Origin: an uncultured Caulobacterales bacterium
Lineage (GTDB): Bacteria > Pseudomonadota > Alphaproteobacteria > Caulobacterales > Maricaulaceae
Assembly (NCBI GenBank): GCA_938009235.1
Contig: CALLIK010000004.1
Location: 1 to 64,000 of the forward strand
Length of the DNA stretch: 64,000 nucleotides
Direction of reading: 5' to 3'
The number at the start of each line of letters is the position of its first letter. Position 1 is the first letter of the stretch. This document shows positions 8,701 through 17,194 of this stretch, in pieces. The position numbers and the translations under genes are program-made. The notes beneath the pieces were generated by a model. That model had not been told where the DNA came from and ran no database searches. It was given only the letters and a program-made list of their open reading frames with translations.

Positions 8701-9124
8701 GCTGCGACTCCATTATTTATGGAGGAGCTTAATGGGTTTACGCCGTGTCTCCTAGTGAAGAGTTTTGGAAACGCGTCTAGTGTTTCGGTGAAATGCCAGT
8801 GTTCGCTCAGCCTGATACCGTGAGGCTCTATTTTGATTTCCGCCGAGTGCGGTCTCAGATGGTGTCTTCTTAAGCAGAAAATTGTAAATGCGTTTCCGTA
8901 GGTAACATTGCCCATATTTCATCCCTGTTTTTACATTTCATTAATTCAGAACACATAAGAATATACAATCTTAAGTGCCTAACTCAGTGATGGTTAGGCG
9001 CGAAGGCGCTAGAGACTAAGAAAAATGTTCAAGGTGAGTCTTGGGCATCTTTAGGTCTTACCTGGCGTTCACTTATAATATCTGCTGCCATGCGCAGCGG
9101 AGGACTTTCAGACTGGAGCAGAAT
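8701..9124. other. Intergenic stretch between divergent genes
   Basis: No convincing gene. A 72-aa minus-strand ORF overlaps the peptidase start but has a random-looking composition. On the plus strand a TATAAT at 9074-9079 lies 45 bp before the adhesin-like gene start and could be its -10 element, without a good -35. I see nothing else. Confidence 0.4.
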
Positions 9125-11575
9125 ATGCATCAACAAAAATTAGGTCTGTCTCGAGGTTTTAGTTTTAAGAACGGAACCCTCGCGACATCAAGCCCCACCT
9201 CTAAAGGCGGTTTTTTTGGCGATGTACTCGGGTTCAAGAAACGCCTCTTATCTAGGGTCGTCATGCCTTTTGCAGCTGTTGGACTAACGATATCAGCGGC
9301 CTCAACGGCGCAGGCGCAAAATGCGGCAGCGTCCACACTGCCGACATTCACATGTGATGGTTATCCTTATCAAGTTCAAAGCGGTCAGCTTAAGAAGTTT
9401 GACCCGATCACTTTGTCATACTCGAATGTTGGTTCTGATCTTGGTTCGACCAATGGTAATGGCTATAATGTCATTGATAATTACGCCTATGGCACGTGGA
9501 ACAGCCAAAGCTTGCGGCTTATGCGTATTGGCGGTGATGGTAGCGGAGAAATTATCGGGGATAATCCACCTGGAGGTTCGTCCGAAGGCACGATGGATGA
9601 AAGCGGGAATTTCATTCCCATAGACACGTCTAATGTTTATCTTGTTGATGTAGAGGCGACGGCAGTTAACGTTGACAGCGATGGTAGCGGCTACCCTGAC
9701 GTAGTTTACACTACGGTTCCGATCATAGCGGATGTTGCCACAGGGAATAAATATGTTGCGGGTGGCGATATAGCTTGGTTTGAAGACGGCGGCCAAGAAT
9801 ATGTACTTGGTCTTCGCGGTATTAATCCACCTGAATTTAGAGTCATAAACCTGTCGACTGGACAGCTGACCTATACCGAAGGCACTCTTACTGGCGGTAC
9901 TCCGGCAGGGACGAGTTGGGGTGCGATTTGGCGCGATAGTAATGGCCGTATTTTAGCCTTTAACAATAATTCTGGAAATATTTTCGAGGTTACGGATGCT
10001 GTCTCGTCTAATCCGCAGATGTCATTTTTAGTCAACACGCCAAGCTCTGGATCTAACGATGGCTTTAACTGTTCGGCCGCGCCTTTTCCGAACATTCCTC
10101 CGACAGCCGAAGATGATGATTTCTTCATTCCTGCGGCCATTACGTCTACGCTAGATTTGGCAATAGATAATGGCAATGGACCAGATAATGACCCCGAAAA
10201 CCTGCCCCTTACTGTGGCAGCAATCACGTCACCAGCGTCTAATGGCACTGTGACAATCAATACGGGGACGTCCACGGTTGATTATACGCCCAATGTTGGA
10301 TTTTCTGGATTTGATACGTTTGATTATAACATTCAAGACCAAGCTTTAGATACAGCGCCAGCGGTTGTAACCGTGACGATCGGTGATTTTGATATGGGGG
10401 ATGCGCCAGCCACATATGGCTATGCCATTCACGCCGATAACTCTGATGTTTATTTCATTGGGTCCGGTTTTACCTATGATGGCGCTATTCTTAGCTCTGC
10501 CGCTGCTGATACGGATACGGATGATGGGGTTAGCTTACCTGCGGAATTTCTGCGCAACGAAACCGCAAGCATAGTGGTCACGGTTGAGGGCGCTGGTGGA
10601 TATCTTCAAGGCTTTATCGACTGGGATGGCAATGGCGACTTTACGGGCGCCGATGAGCAGATCGCAGTTGACGTCACCGACGGCGGCGCAGGCGATACGG
10701 ACGCGGTTACGGGTACAATCACGATTGATGTTCCAGTGCCTCTAACGGCGACATTGGGCGCGACCTTTACACGCTTCCGTTTCTCTTCAGAGGCTGGCGT
10801 GGATGATCAGAACCTCGCAACGGACGGTGAGGCAGAAGATTACCCTCTGACGATTGAGCTTGAGAAAACAACTGATCTGGTAACCGTTAAAGGTCTGGGA
10901 GTCGGATTGGGCTCCACGGCTTCAACTGGCGATACGACGGGTTATTTGATTACCGTCACCAACAATGGACCCGACGACGCGACCAATGTTAGCCTCACCG
11001 ATGTACTGCCCGCGGGTCTTACAGCAACGGCGTCTAATGGCGCAGTTTCAAGCGGGACATATGATAGCGCAACAGGGGTATGGACAATCTTAGCTCTCGC
11101 AAATGGCGATAGCGAAAGTCTGACGCTTGAAGGGACAATTAATGTCGATCAAGGCGGGCTTACGATTACCAATACCTTGGCGGCTCCGGCAGCCGGTGAT
11201 CAGGTCGATCCAGGTACCGTTGGTGATGATCTTACCGAGGCCGTGACCGTAGAGGAATCTGCGCCGTCCTTATCAATGACGAAAATTGCCGATAATGAAG
11301 GTCCACATATGGCGGGTGATGTTGTGACCTATACATACACGGTTACAAATGATGGAGATCAGGTCGTCGACGATATCGCCATTACAGATACACATAACGG
11401 ATCTGACCCTGCGCCGACGCCTACAAATGAAGCGTTGTTAACTGACACCGCGCCAACGGGCGACTCGACGGATGCGACCCCTGCTGATGGCAATTGGGAT
11501 AGTCTCGCGCCGGGTGATGTGGTGACATTTACAGGCACATATACGGTCACGCAAACGGACGTCGACAATTTGTAA
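9125..11575 (+). CDS. Large secreted multidomain surface protein (GEVED/DUF11-type)
   Basis: 816 aa from the ATG at 9125 (GGAG 7 nt upstream; the track start adds 28 residues without support). A long basic N-region is followed by the hydrophobic signal VVMPFAAVGLTISAASTAQAQ. Next come a DUF6923/propeller-like region (~65-330), an Ig-like module (PPTAEDDDFF ... NVGFSGFDTFDYNI), a GEVED domain (DMGDAPATYG ... GFIDWDGNGDFTGADE ... DGEAEDYPL), a DUF11 domain (VTNNGPDDATNVSLTDVLP), and a C-terminal DUF7507-like domain (LSMTKIADNEG ...). The last domain stops abruptly at TVTQTDVDNL, exactly as in the split gene at 1330-3016. Likely exported adhesin or biofilm protein; no sortase or PEP-CTERM-type signal is seen. 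Confidence 0.75.
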   Translation: MHQQKLGLSRGFSFKNGTLATSSPTSKGGFFGDVLGFKKRLLSRVVMPFAAVGLTISAASTAQAQNAAASTLPTFTCDGYPYQVQSGQLKKFDPITLSYSNVGSDLGSTNGNGYNVIDNYAYGTWNSQSLRLMRIGGDGSGEIIGDNPPGGSSEGTMDESGNFIPIDTSNVYLVDVEATAVNVDSDGSGYPDVVYTTVPIIADVATGNKYVAGGDIAWFEDGGQEYVLGLRGINPPEFRVINLSTGQLTYTEGTLTGGTPAGTSWGAIWRDSNGRILAFNNNSGNIFEVTDAVSSNPQMSFLVNTPSSGSNDGFNCSAAPFPNIPPTAEDDDFFIPAAITSTLDLAIDNGNGPDNDPENLPLTVAAITSPASNGTVTINTGTSTVDYTPNVGFSGFDTFDYNIQDQALDTAPAVVTVTIGDFDMGDAPATYGYAIHADNSDVYFIGSGFTYDGAILSSAAADTDTDDGVSLPAEFLRNETASIVVTVEGAGGYLQGFIDWDGNGDFTGADEQIAVDVTDGGAGDTDAVTGTITIDVPVPLTATLGATFTRFRFSSEAGVDDQNLATDGEAEDYPLTIELEKTTDLVTVKGLGVGLGSTASTGDTTGYLITVTNNGPDDATNVSLTDVLPAGLTATASNGAVSSGTYDSATGVWTILALANGDSESLTLEGTINVDQGGLTITNTLAAPAAGDQVDPGTVGDDLTEAVTVEESAPSLSMTKIADNEGPHMAGDVVTYTYTVTNDGDQVVDDIAITDTHNGSDPAPTPTNEALLTDTAPTGDSTDATPADGNWDSLAPGDVVTFTGTYTVTQTDVDNL

Positions 11576-11585
11576 TATTGACATA

Positions 11586-11621
11586 AAATAAAGTCGATGG
11601 ATTATTCTATCGACTTTATTT
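11586..11621 (+). terminator. Rho-independent terminator after the surface protein gene
   Basis: AAATAAAGTCGAT and ATCGACTTTATTT form a perfect 13-bp stem starting about 10 nt after the stop codon. A/T-rich flanks mean it may work in both directions. Confidence 0.75.
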
Positions 11622-11829
11622 ATTCGCTCTACCTCGTTTCGGCCTCATCTAAGGTGCGGCAATTTTTTGGTCTCTATTGCTCTTGAGCACAGTCGCAAAG
11701 GCCTGTTCGATCTGGGCCTTAATGCGGTCAATGTGTTCGGAGTTTTTGCTTGAAGCACTTTGACATCATTTTGTTTTCACTCAACAGCATCCACATTGTA
11801 TTAGGCGGTAAACAAGGTGGGCCTTTAGT

Positions 11830-13413
11830 TTGGACACGCAAATTATAGAAACTGTTGATCTCTCTAAACAGGGACTGCGCCGCATACGGCGTAACCTCTT
11901 GGAGGCATTTCTGGATGCGTGTAAAACTTATGGCGCTAAGACTAAAATCCTGACGGATGGTGATGGGCGTGTGTTTACTTATGGCGAGCTGCGCCAAGCG
12001 GCCTTTGCGCTGTCATCCCCTTTGCGGCGGCTCACACCGAAGAATAGTAATGTTGGGATTTTACTGCCGACAGGCGCGGGCGCGGTCATTTCATTCTTAG
12101 CGGTCCATGCTGCAGGGCGCACGCCAGCCATGCTCAATTTTTCGGCAGGGGTTAAAAACCTCAAAGCCGCCATTCATACCGCGCCATTGGACACGGTCGT
12201 AACAGCACGGAAATTCATAGAGATCGCTGGCTTGTCCGCATTGATGACAGAGCTTTCCGAGGTCGTAACTGTGATCTATTTGGAAGACCTAAAAGAAGAC
12301 CTTGGCATCAAAGGCAAAATGCGCGCCGCCTTGGGGCCAATATTCCCGCGCTTGTTTGTGGCTTATGATGCCTATGACGACACGGGCGTGATTTTATTTA
12401 CGTCAGGGACCGAGGGCGATCCCAAGGGCGTTGTACTCACGCATGGAAACCTCCTCGCGAATTGTGAGCAAATCGAAGAGCATATTGATCTCGAGCCAAC
12501 GGATATTTTCTTCAACCCCTTGCCGACCTTTCATTGCTACGGCTTGACGGCAGGAACGCTTTGGCCGCTCTTTAGGGGGCATCCTGTTGTTCTTCACCCC
12601 TCGCCATTACAAACGAAGACTATCGCGAAACGGATTTTCAAGACACGTTCAACCGTTTTGTTCGCGACGGACACATTCTTGCAGCAATATATGCGCGCGA
12701 GTGCTGATGGTGGCCTGAACTCGCTCAGGATCGCTGTGTGCGGGGCGGAACGTGTACGCGAGGAAACACGAGCAACAGCCGCGCGGCGCTTCTCCATCGA
12801 AGTTCTAGAAGGTTATGGCGTCACCGAAGGCGCACCAGTACTCGCTGCGAACCAGACGGGCGACATTCGCGCAGGAACAATCGGAAAAATGCTCCCAGGG
12901 ATAGAGGCGAAACTCGAACCTGTTGAAGGGATAGACGACGCGGGCCGTCTTTGGGTGCGGGGTCCAAATATCATGAAGGGCTATATCTCGCCTGATAATC
13001 CAGGGCAGGTCACGCCTTTGGTCGACGGATGGCATGATACGGGCGATGTAGTGTCGGTGGACGCCGATGGGTATTTCATGATCCGTGGGAGGTTGAAGCG
13101 TTTCGCTAAAATTGGCGGTGAGATGGTGTCATTGACCGTTGTTGAAAACTGTGCGGCGGCGCTGTGGCCCGATTACATGCACGCCACAGCGATTGTGCCC
13201 GACCCAAAGCGCGGCGAACAAATCGTCCTTGTGACCGATCACCCTGATCCCAAGCGGCATGAACTTATGACGTGGGCAAAGACACATGGGGTTCCCGAAA
13301 TCGCTGTTCCGAAAAAGATCATTACGACAGAAAAAATCCCCGTCCTTGGGACAGGGAAATTGGATTATATGTCTATTACGCTTCTTGCGAAAGAGGCTTT
13401 GAGGGTTGCTTAG
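11830..13413 (+). CDS. AMP-binding acyl-CoA/acyl-ACP synthetase-like protein
   Basis: 527 aa from a TTG with AAGGTGGG upstream. It is an adenylate-forming enzyme: A3 motif LFTSGTEGDPKGVVLTH, A5 motif YGVTEGAP, A7 motif HDTGDVV, and C-terminal GTGKLDY with the conserved catalytic Lys. The pattern is closest to the acyl-ACP synthetase half of Aas (lysophospholipid acylation), but the acyltransferase half is absent, so it is stand-alone. It would activate a fatty acid with ATP for transfer to ACP or CoA. The 3' end overlaps the convergent glycosyltransferase gene by 38 bp. Exact substrate unknown. Confidence 0.8.
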   Translation: MDTQIIETVDLSKQGLRRIRRNLLEAFLDACKTYGAKTKILTDGDGRVFTYGELRQAAFALSSPLRRLTPKNSNVGILLPTGAGAVISFLAVHAAGRTPAMLNFSAGVKNLKAAIHTAPLDTVVTARKFIEIAGLSALMTELSEVVTVIYLEDLKEDLGIKGKMRAALGPIFPRLFVAYDAYDDTGVILFTSGTEGDPKGVVLTHGNLLANCEQIEEHIDLEPTDIFFNPLPTFHCYGLTAGTLWPLFRGHPVVLHPSPLQTKTIAKRIFKTRSTVLFATDTFLQQYMRASADGGLNSLRIAVCGAERVREETRATAARRFSIEVLEGYGVTEGAPVLAANQTGDIRAGTIGKMLPGIEAKLEPVEGIDDAGRLWVRGPNIMKGYISPDNPGQVTPLVDGWHDTGDVVSVDADGYFMIRGRLKRFAKIGGEMVSLTVVENCAAALWPDYMHATAIVPDPKRGEQIVLVTDHPDPKRHELMTWAKTHGVPEIAVPKKIITTEKIPVLGTGKLDYMSITLLAKEALRVA

Positions 13414-14410
13414 ATACTCCTATTCGCTGCTGAGACGATTGGCTGCGGCGATTATTAATATTGATTTGCGACGCGCCGTACAGTTTAGGTCGGAATCCAT
13501 CCATCCAAAAAACTTTACCGAATCCTTGGGCTGTTAACGCTAGGAATTTAATAGATGCAGGGTGCCGCACCAGGCGTAGTCCGAGAAATAAAGACCCGTA
13601 TACGGCAATTTGTGCCAACCCTACCGCCATGTGACGAATGACACCCGGTAATCCATTACGCCCTCGTGCCGCATGGATACGTGTTGGTCCTTGTCCGTAC
13701 CCAAAATTCCGTTTCATGATAAAGCGTGACCTTACCCGTTTTTCTGGCACAATCTCATAGGCAATCGCGCGAGGAGCGTAGCCAATTTTTGTTCCTGTTT
13801 TGCGAAGGTGGTCGAAGAAAATATCATCCTCGCCGCCGCTCTCGTTTAGGTAGGGGTCAAATGGAGGGTTAGGGATTTGACACGTTGATAAATCGACCAA
13901 GCACCCACCTGCACCAAATGTAGTTTGTATTTCTCCTTTTTTACCATTCTCTAGGAGACGGTCATAGAAAGGTGCAAGATAGATATTTTTTGAGTTATCT
14001 GGATCAGGAAAGACAGCTTCAACAGGTCCAAAAACCAGTCCTGTTTGGTGATCCAGAGCCGTATCAACCAACCCATCAACCCAGTCTGCTGTGATTTTCA
14101 TATCATCATCAAGGAATGCAACAAAACGTGTATCGACCTGTGTCATCCCCGCATTGCGGGCATTTGATACGCCAGATTCAGGTTCGTGAATATATTTAAT
14201 AGGGAAGGCTGCTCTATTCGCAAAGTCCTCAACGAAACGCTTTTCCTGCGGGAGAGGATTGTTGTCTACAACACAAATTTTGACATCATGTTTCGTACGT
14301 AAATTCGAATTGACGCTATCCAACACACGACTCAGAGCACTTGAGCGTTGAAACGTCGCGATGATGATCGTGACAGCTTCTTTGTCAGTTTGCGGTGCAA
14401 CTTTTAACAT
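13376..14410 (-). CDS. Family 2 glycosyltransferase
   Basis: 344 aa. The ATG at 14410 is chosen because GGAGG lies 5 nt upstream; the track begins at an upstream TTG. GT-A fold signs: VTIIIATFQRSSAL at the N-terminus, VVDNNP, the metal-binding DDD in VAFLDDDMKI, and the acceptor-side GGEDDIFF. The segment RSRFIMKRNFGYGQGPTRIH is as in GT2 enzymes of cell-surface polysaccharide synthesis. A hydrophobic stretch near the C-terminus may associate with the membrane. No other polysaccharide genes adjoin it. Confidence 0.85.
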   Translation of the reverse strand: MLKVAPQTDKEAVTIIIATFQRSSALSRVLDSVNSNLRTKHDVKICVVDNNPLPQEKRFVEDFANRAAFPIKYIHEPESGVSNARNAGMTQVDTRFVAFLDDDMKITADWVDGLVDTALDHQTGLVFGPVEAVFPDPDNSKNIYLAPFYDRLLENGKKGEIQTTFGAGGCLVDLSTCQIPNPPFDPYLNESGGEDDIFFDHLRKTGTKIGYAPRAIAYEIVPEKRVRSRFIMKRNFGYGQGPTRIHAARGRNGLPGVIRHMAVGLAQIAVYGSLFLGLRLVRHPASIKFLALTAQGFGKVFWMDGFRPKLYGASQININNRRSQSSQQRIGVSKQPSKPLSQEA

Positions 14411-14454
14411 ACAGGCCTCCAAAACACTAGTTTAGCAAGTGCAATGCCAGTCTT

Positions 14455-14473
14455 ACCAATAACAAGTATTGGT
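14455..14473 (-). promoter_or_regulatory. Inverted repeat upstream of the GT2 gene
   Basis: ACCAATA-ACAAG-TATTGGT, perfect 7-bp arms, 45 bp before the glycosyltransferase start. It could be an operator or a leader hairpin; no known regulator motif recognised. Confidence 0.35.
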
Positions 14474-14627
14474 TATCAAAACTCTTCGCAGCTAGATGAA
14501 TTTTTTAGTAAATAGTGAAAAAACGGTATGATGATCCAATCATAAGGCTTTGAAAATGCTAAGGTTAGCTCACAACATGCCTGTTCATTTTGAGTGTGTT
14601 GGTAGTGAATGCATTCCCAAGTTGCGT

Positions 14628-15395
14628 TTAAGCTAAAGCTTCAGACAGTTTTTTGACCAACATTTCATCCGCAACAAGCGTTGGATTTGCAGGTAAGTGC
14701 GCCGCGACACGCTGCATCCACGCTTTGATTACGGGATGTTGCGCGGCACTGAGGGTTTCCTCTAGGCCAAACATATACCCCCAAACGAGTTGCGGGAAGA
14801 CAGCCATGTCCAGCATGGTCGGCTCATCAAACCCGCCCATATAAGGCCCATCGCCAATATGCGCAGCCAATTCCATCGCGATACGGATGTTCATGTCTTT
14901 ATGGCTTTCGGTCAGGTCCATATGTTGACCCATCTCTTGAATGAAAGGCGCAGCGAGTAAAAGATCAGGCCACTTGTTTCGAACGTGTTCAGGCAGGGGC
15001 GTATGCGCACTCAGCAGGGCCGCCAATCGCCACCCACGGAAAGCAAATTGCAGGCTCATTTCGCCGTCGACTGCAAATCTGAAAATACTCATCAGGAATG
15101 TGTCACTGACCCATGCGTCAATCTCTGCTATTTTAGCGGCGTGTTGCGGCGGGCAAAGCGGTTTTACGGGAAAGATTTCATCTAGCCAAAGCCCGAGTTC
15201 TGATGACTCTCTGCGCCACTCACCATCAATCTCTAGGACGGGAACCTGCGCGCCCTTTGTATGGCCAATGGTCGCGCGTGGGTCGAGTGGGTTCACAGGG
15301 ACATGGATGAACTCAATGCCCTTGTAATAGAGAAAACATCCGACCTTGCGAACAAAAGGACTGGTCGTATATCCGTAGAGTTTAATTGTGGTCAT
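14628..15395 (-). CDS. Glutathione S-transferase family protein
   Basis: 255 aa. N-terminal thioredoxin-like domain with KLYGYTTSPFVRKVGCFLYY, the cis-Pro segment AQVPVLEIDG and the glutathione-contact pair RESSELGLWLDE. The all-helical C-terminal domain contains MLDMAVFPQLVWGYM. Cytosolic. It follows the lyase-like gene by 5 nt on the same strand and is probably co-transcribed. Substrate unknown. Confidence 0.85.
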   Translation of the reverse strand: MTTIKLYGYTTSPFVRKVGCFLYYKGIEFIHVPVNPLDPRATIGHTKGAQVPVLEIDGEWRRESSELGLWLDEIFPVKPLCPPQHAAKIAEIDAWVSDTFLMSIFRFAVDGEMSLQFAFRGWRLAALLSAHTPLPEHVRNKWPDLLLAAPFIQEMGQHMDLTESHKDMNIRIAMELAAHIGDGPYMGGFDEPTMLDMAVFPQLVWGYMFGLEETLSAAQHPVIKAWMQRVAAHLPANPTLVADEMLVKKLSEALA

Positions 15396-15400
15396 AAAAA

Positions 15401-16336
15401 TTACTCGGTTAGTTTATCTTTGTGCACAGACCCTTTGCTAACAGAAAAATCTGCAAAATAAGCTCTCTCTTCATCCACGCGCAAGCTGCTCTGGTCTTTA
15501 AGCGATCTATAGATGCCCCATTTAGGCCGGACGAAATCTTCGCGGGATTCGCCACGCCACATATCAATTCCATTTTTCTTAAAATCGATCAAAAGCTCGC
15601 CGGTCTCTACGTCTATGGCTTGGACGATTAACTGGCCTTGATCTTGATAGGTCGTTTGCACAAAAAACTCGACCCACTTGCCTTCAAATAGGGCCATGTC
15701 TTTGCGGACTAATTTTTCAGATTTTAGCCTCTTGCCCTCTGGGGTGAGGCTAGGGGAATGTCGGAGTTGAAATTCGTTGCTGCCGTCACCTTTATCTACA
15801 GCGGTGAACGTTATGACGGGGAATGAGTCGCTGTCTTTCGAGGACGGGCTCTTGCTGAGGTTCTTGGCTTTAAGTTGAAAGAAATGAGTGAAGCTTTTAG
15901 AAAATTCAAAGCCCTTATCTATTTTAAATTTCCAGCGATATTGCATCGTTTCATTTTCATAGCCCTTTAGACCGCGTTCTGATTTGTCATAGGCTTTGAT
16001 CTCATTACGCTGTCTGTCCGTAATGTTGTCCTTATCTCGGTCCTTATCCTCATCGCGGTGGGCGAGGAAAATAAAATGCGGCCCGACAACATCATCTGTG
16101 CCTTCAATAATATGCGGTGTTTTTGGGTGATTGGACTTATATAAGTCGGGAGCCTCTATAGCGCGTTTCCCAAATACATCTCGAATGAGCGTGTAAGCTT
16201 TGTCACCTGTTTTGGGACCATCCGCCGTGAGCACATAGGCGTGGGTCTCTACAAAAGTCTGCGCTGATGCGGGTAAGGCAAGGGCGAAACTGCACAAGAG
16301 GACTGAACTTAACTGAAATGTACGTGATACGGTCAT
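15401..16336 (-). CDS. Secreted polysaccharide lyase-like protein
   Basis: 311 aa with signal peptide (LLCSFALALPASAQ). The mature part looks like a concanavalin-type beta-sandwich: MQYRWKFKIDKGFEFS, THFFQLKA, WVEFFVQTTYQ, FKKNGIDMWRG and RPKWGIYRS. This order and the KWGIYR signature recall the heparin-lyase-I-like polysaccharide lyase family. A charged segment DEDKDRDKDN lies near residue 100. Likely periplasmic or extracellular and acting on anionic glycans; catalytic residues not identified. A related beta-sandwich lipoprotein is at 34947 and a GH9 enzyme at 43994, so this genome encodes glycan-degrading functions. Confidence 0.6.
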   Translation of the reverse strand: MTVSRTFQLSSVLLCSFALALPASAQTFVETHAYVLTADGPKTGDKAYTLIRDVFGKRAIEAPDLYKSNHPKTPHIIEGTDDVVGPHFIFLAHRDEDKDRDKDNITDRQRNEIKAYDKSERGLKGYENETMQYRWKFKIDKGFEFSKSFTHFFQLKAKNLSKSPSSKDSDSFPVITFTAVDKGDGSNEFQLRHSPSLTPEGKRLKSEKLVRKDMALFEGKWVEFFVQTTYQDQGQLIVQAIDVETGELLIDFKKNGIDMWRGESREDFVRPKWGIYRSLKDQSSLRVDEERAYFADFSVSKGSVHKDKLTE

Positions 16337-16517
16337 GACCTGAATAAGCGACGACTCTAGAACTTTGTCAAATGACTTTCACGTCAATGGTTTTTTATAG
16401 CGTCTATTTGCTGGAATTAAAAATTCACTAAGTTGTTATAAAGATAACGGAATTAATCGTTTCTGAACCGCGTGGTGAATTGCAAAGTGGGACATGTAAA
16501 TAAAGGAACTACTAAAT

Positions 16518-16679
16518 ATGTCGAAAAGAAGTTCTAATGAGCCTCATGCTCCACCTAGAAGTGCCGACAATGAACCTGAAGCATTTAGATTTGGCCATAC
16601 GCCTAAAGAGTATAAAAAAGTGGGCCCGTTTAAGAAAATAATATGGCGTATAATTGATGAAATTTCTGCGGCACTTTAA
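16518..16679 (+). CDS. Small ORF, 53 aa, basic amphipathic C-terminus
   Basis: Not in the ORF track. ATG at 16518 with AAAGGAA about 10 nt upstream. The N-terminal half is polar and proline-rich (SSNEPHAPPRSADNEPEAF); the end, FKKIIWRIIDEISAAL, would form an amphipathic helix that could bind a membrane. It lies between minus-strand genes, with its own A/T-rich upstream region. No family recognised. Confidence 0.45.
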   Translation: MSKRSSNEPHAPPRSADNEPEAFRFGHTPKEYKKVGPFKKIIWRIIDEISAAL

Positions 16680-16720
16680 AAGTGGTTTAAGGTTTTCCAA
16701 ATGAACTTCGAAGAAACGAA

Positions 16721-17185
16721 TTAAACGCTCTCAGTCTTTATCCCTAAGGCTATTTGTTCGAATGCGTCTTGAGACGGGTAGTGTTCAAAATTCATCTCTT
16801 TGTCGCTTTTCCGCAGTTCTTTAAATAACTCTAAGAGTAAGTCTAAGGGGTGAGCCTCTGCGCCGAGTAGCTCGCAATCGAAATCCGTTCCCGCGATGAC
16901 ACCATCACTTTGCATGCCGACACACCAATTTTCTATGAAATCAGAGAGGGGTATTTCGTCGACTTTATGATCAGGCCAATGTTCTTTTGAACAGGCACGC
17001 GCCAATTTTTCATCGGACCAATAACACAAAACGATTTCCGGTTCGCCGGTCTCGGTTTCATAGCTGTTGGAGTCGATGTTTGCGCAGCCTTCGTCATCTT
17101 CTAAAACCCAAACAGTTTCGGTTTTGACGACGTCCGCAATAAATTTACGGTAGGTCACATCTTGATCTATGGTGTTATTTGACAT
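16721..17185 (-). CDS. DUF2750 family protein
   Basis: 154 aa, acidic, no signal or membrane segment. VWVLEDDEGCANI near the start, IVLCYWSDEKLARAC with EHWPDHKVDEIPLSDFIENWCVGM in the middle and VIAGTDFDCELLGAE match the DUF2750 pattern. Molecular function unknown. It starts 10 nt downstream of the rnr stop and is probably in the same transcript. Confidence 0.7.
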   Translation of the reverse strand: MSNNTIDQDVTYRKFIADVVKTETVWVLEDDEGCANIDSNSYETETGEPEIVLCYWSDEKLARACSKEHWPDHKVDEIPLSDFIENWCVGMQSDGVIAGTDFDCELLGAEAHPLDLLLELFKELRKSDKEMNFEHYPSQDAFEQIALGIKTESV

Positions 17186-17194
17186 TGGCTTACC

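Noticed and set aside
8697-8915. 72-aa minus-strand ORF overlapping the M1 peptidase start by ATGA
   Set aside because: The overlap looks like coupling, but residue composition is random (His/Arg-rich), there is no ribosome site, and no family pattern is seen.
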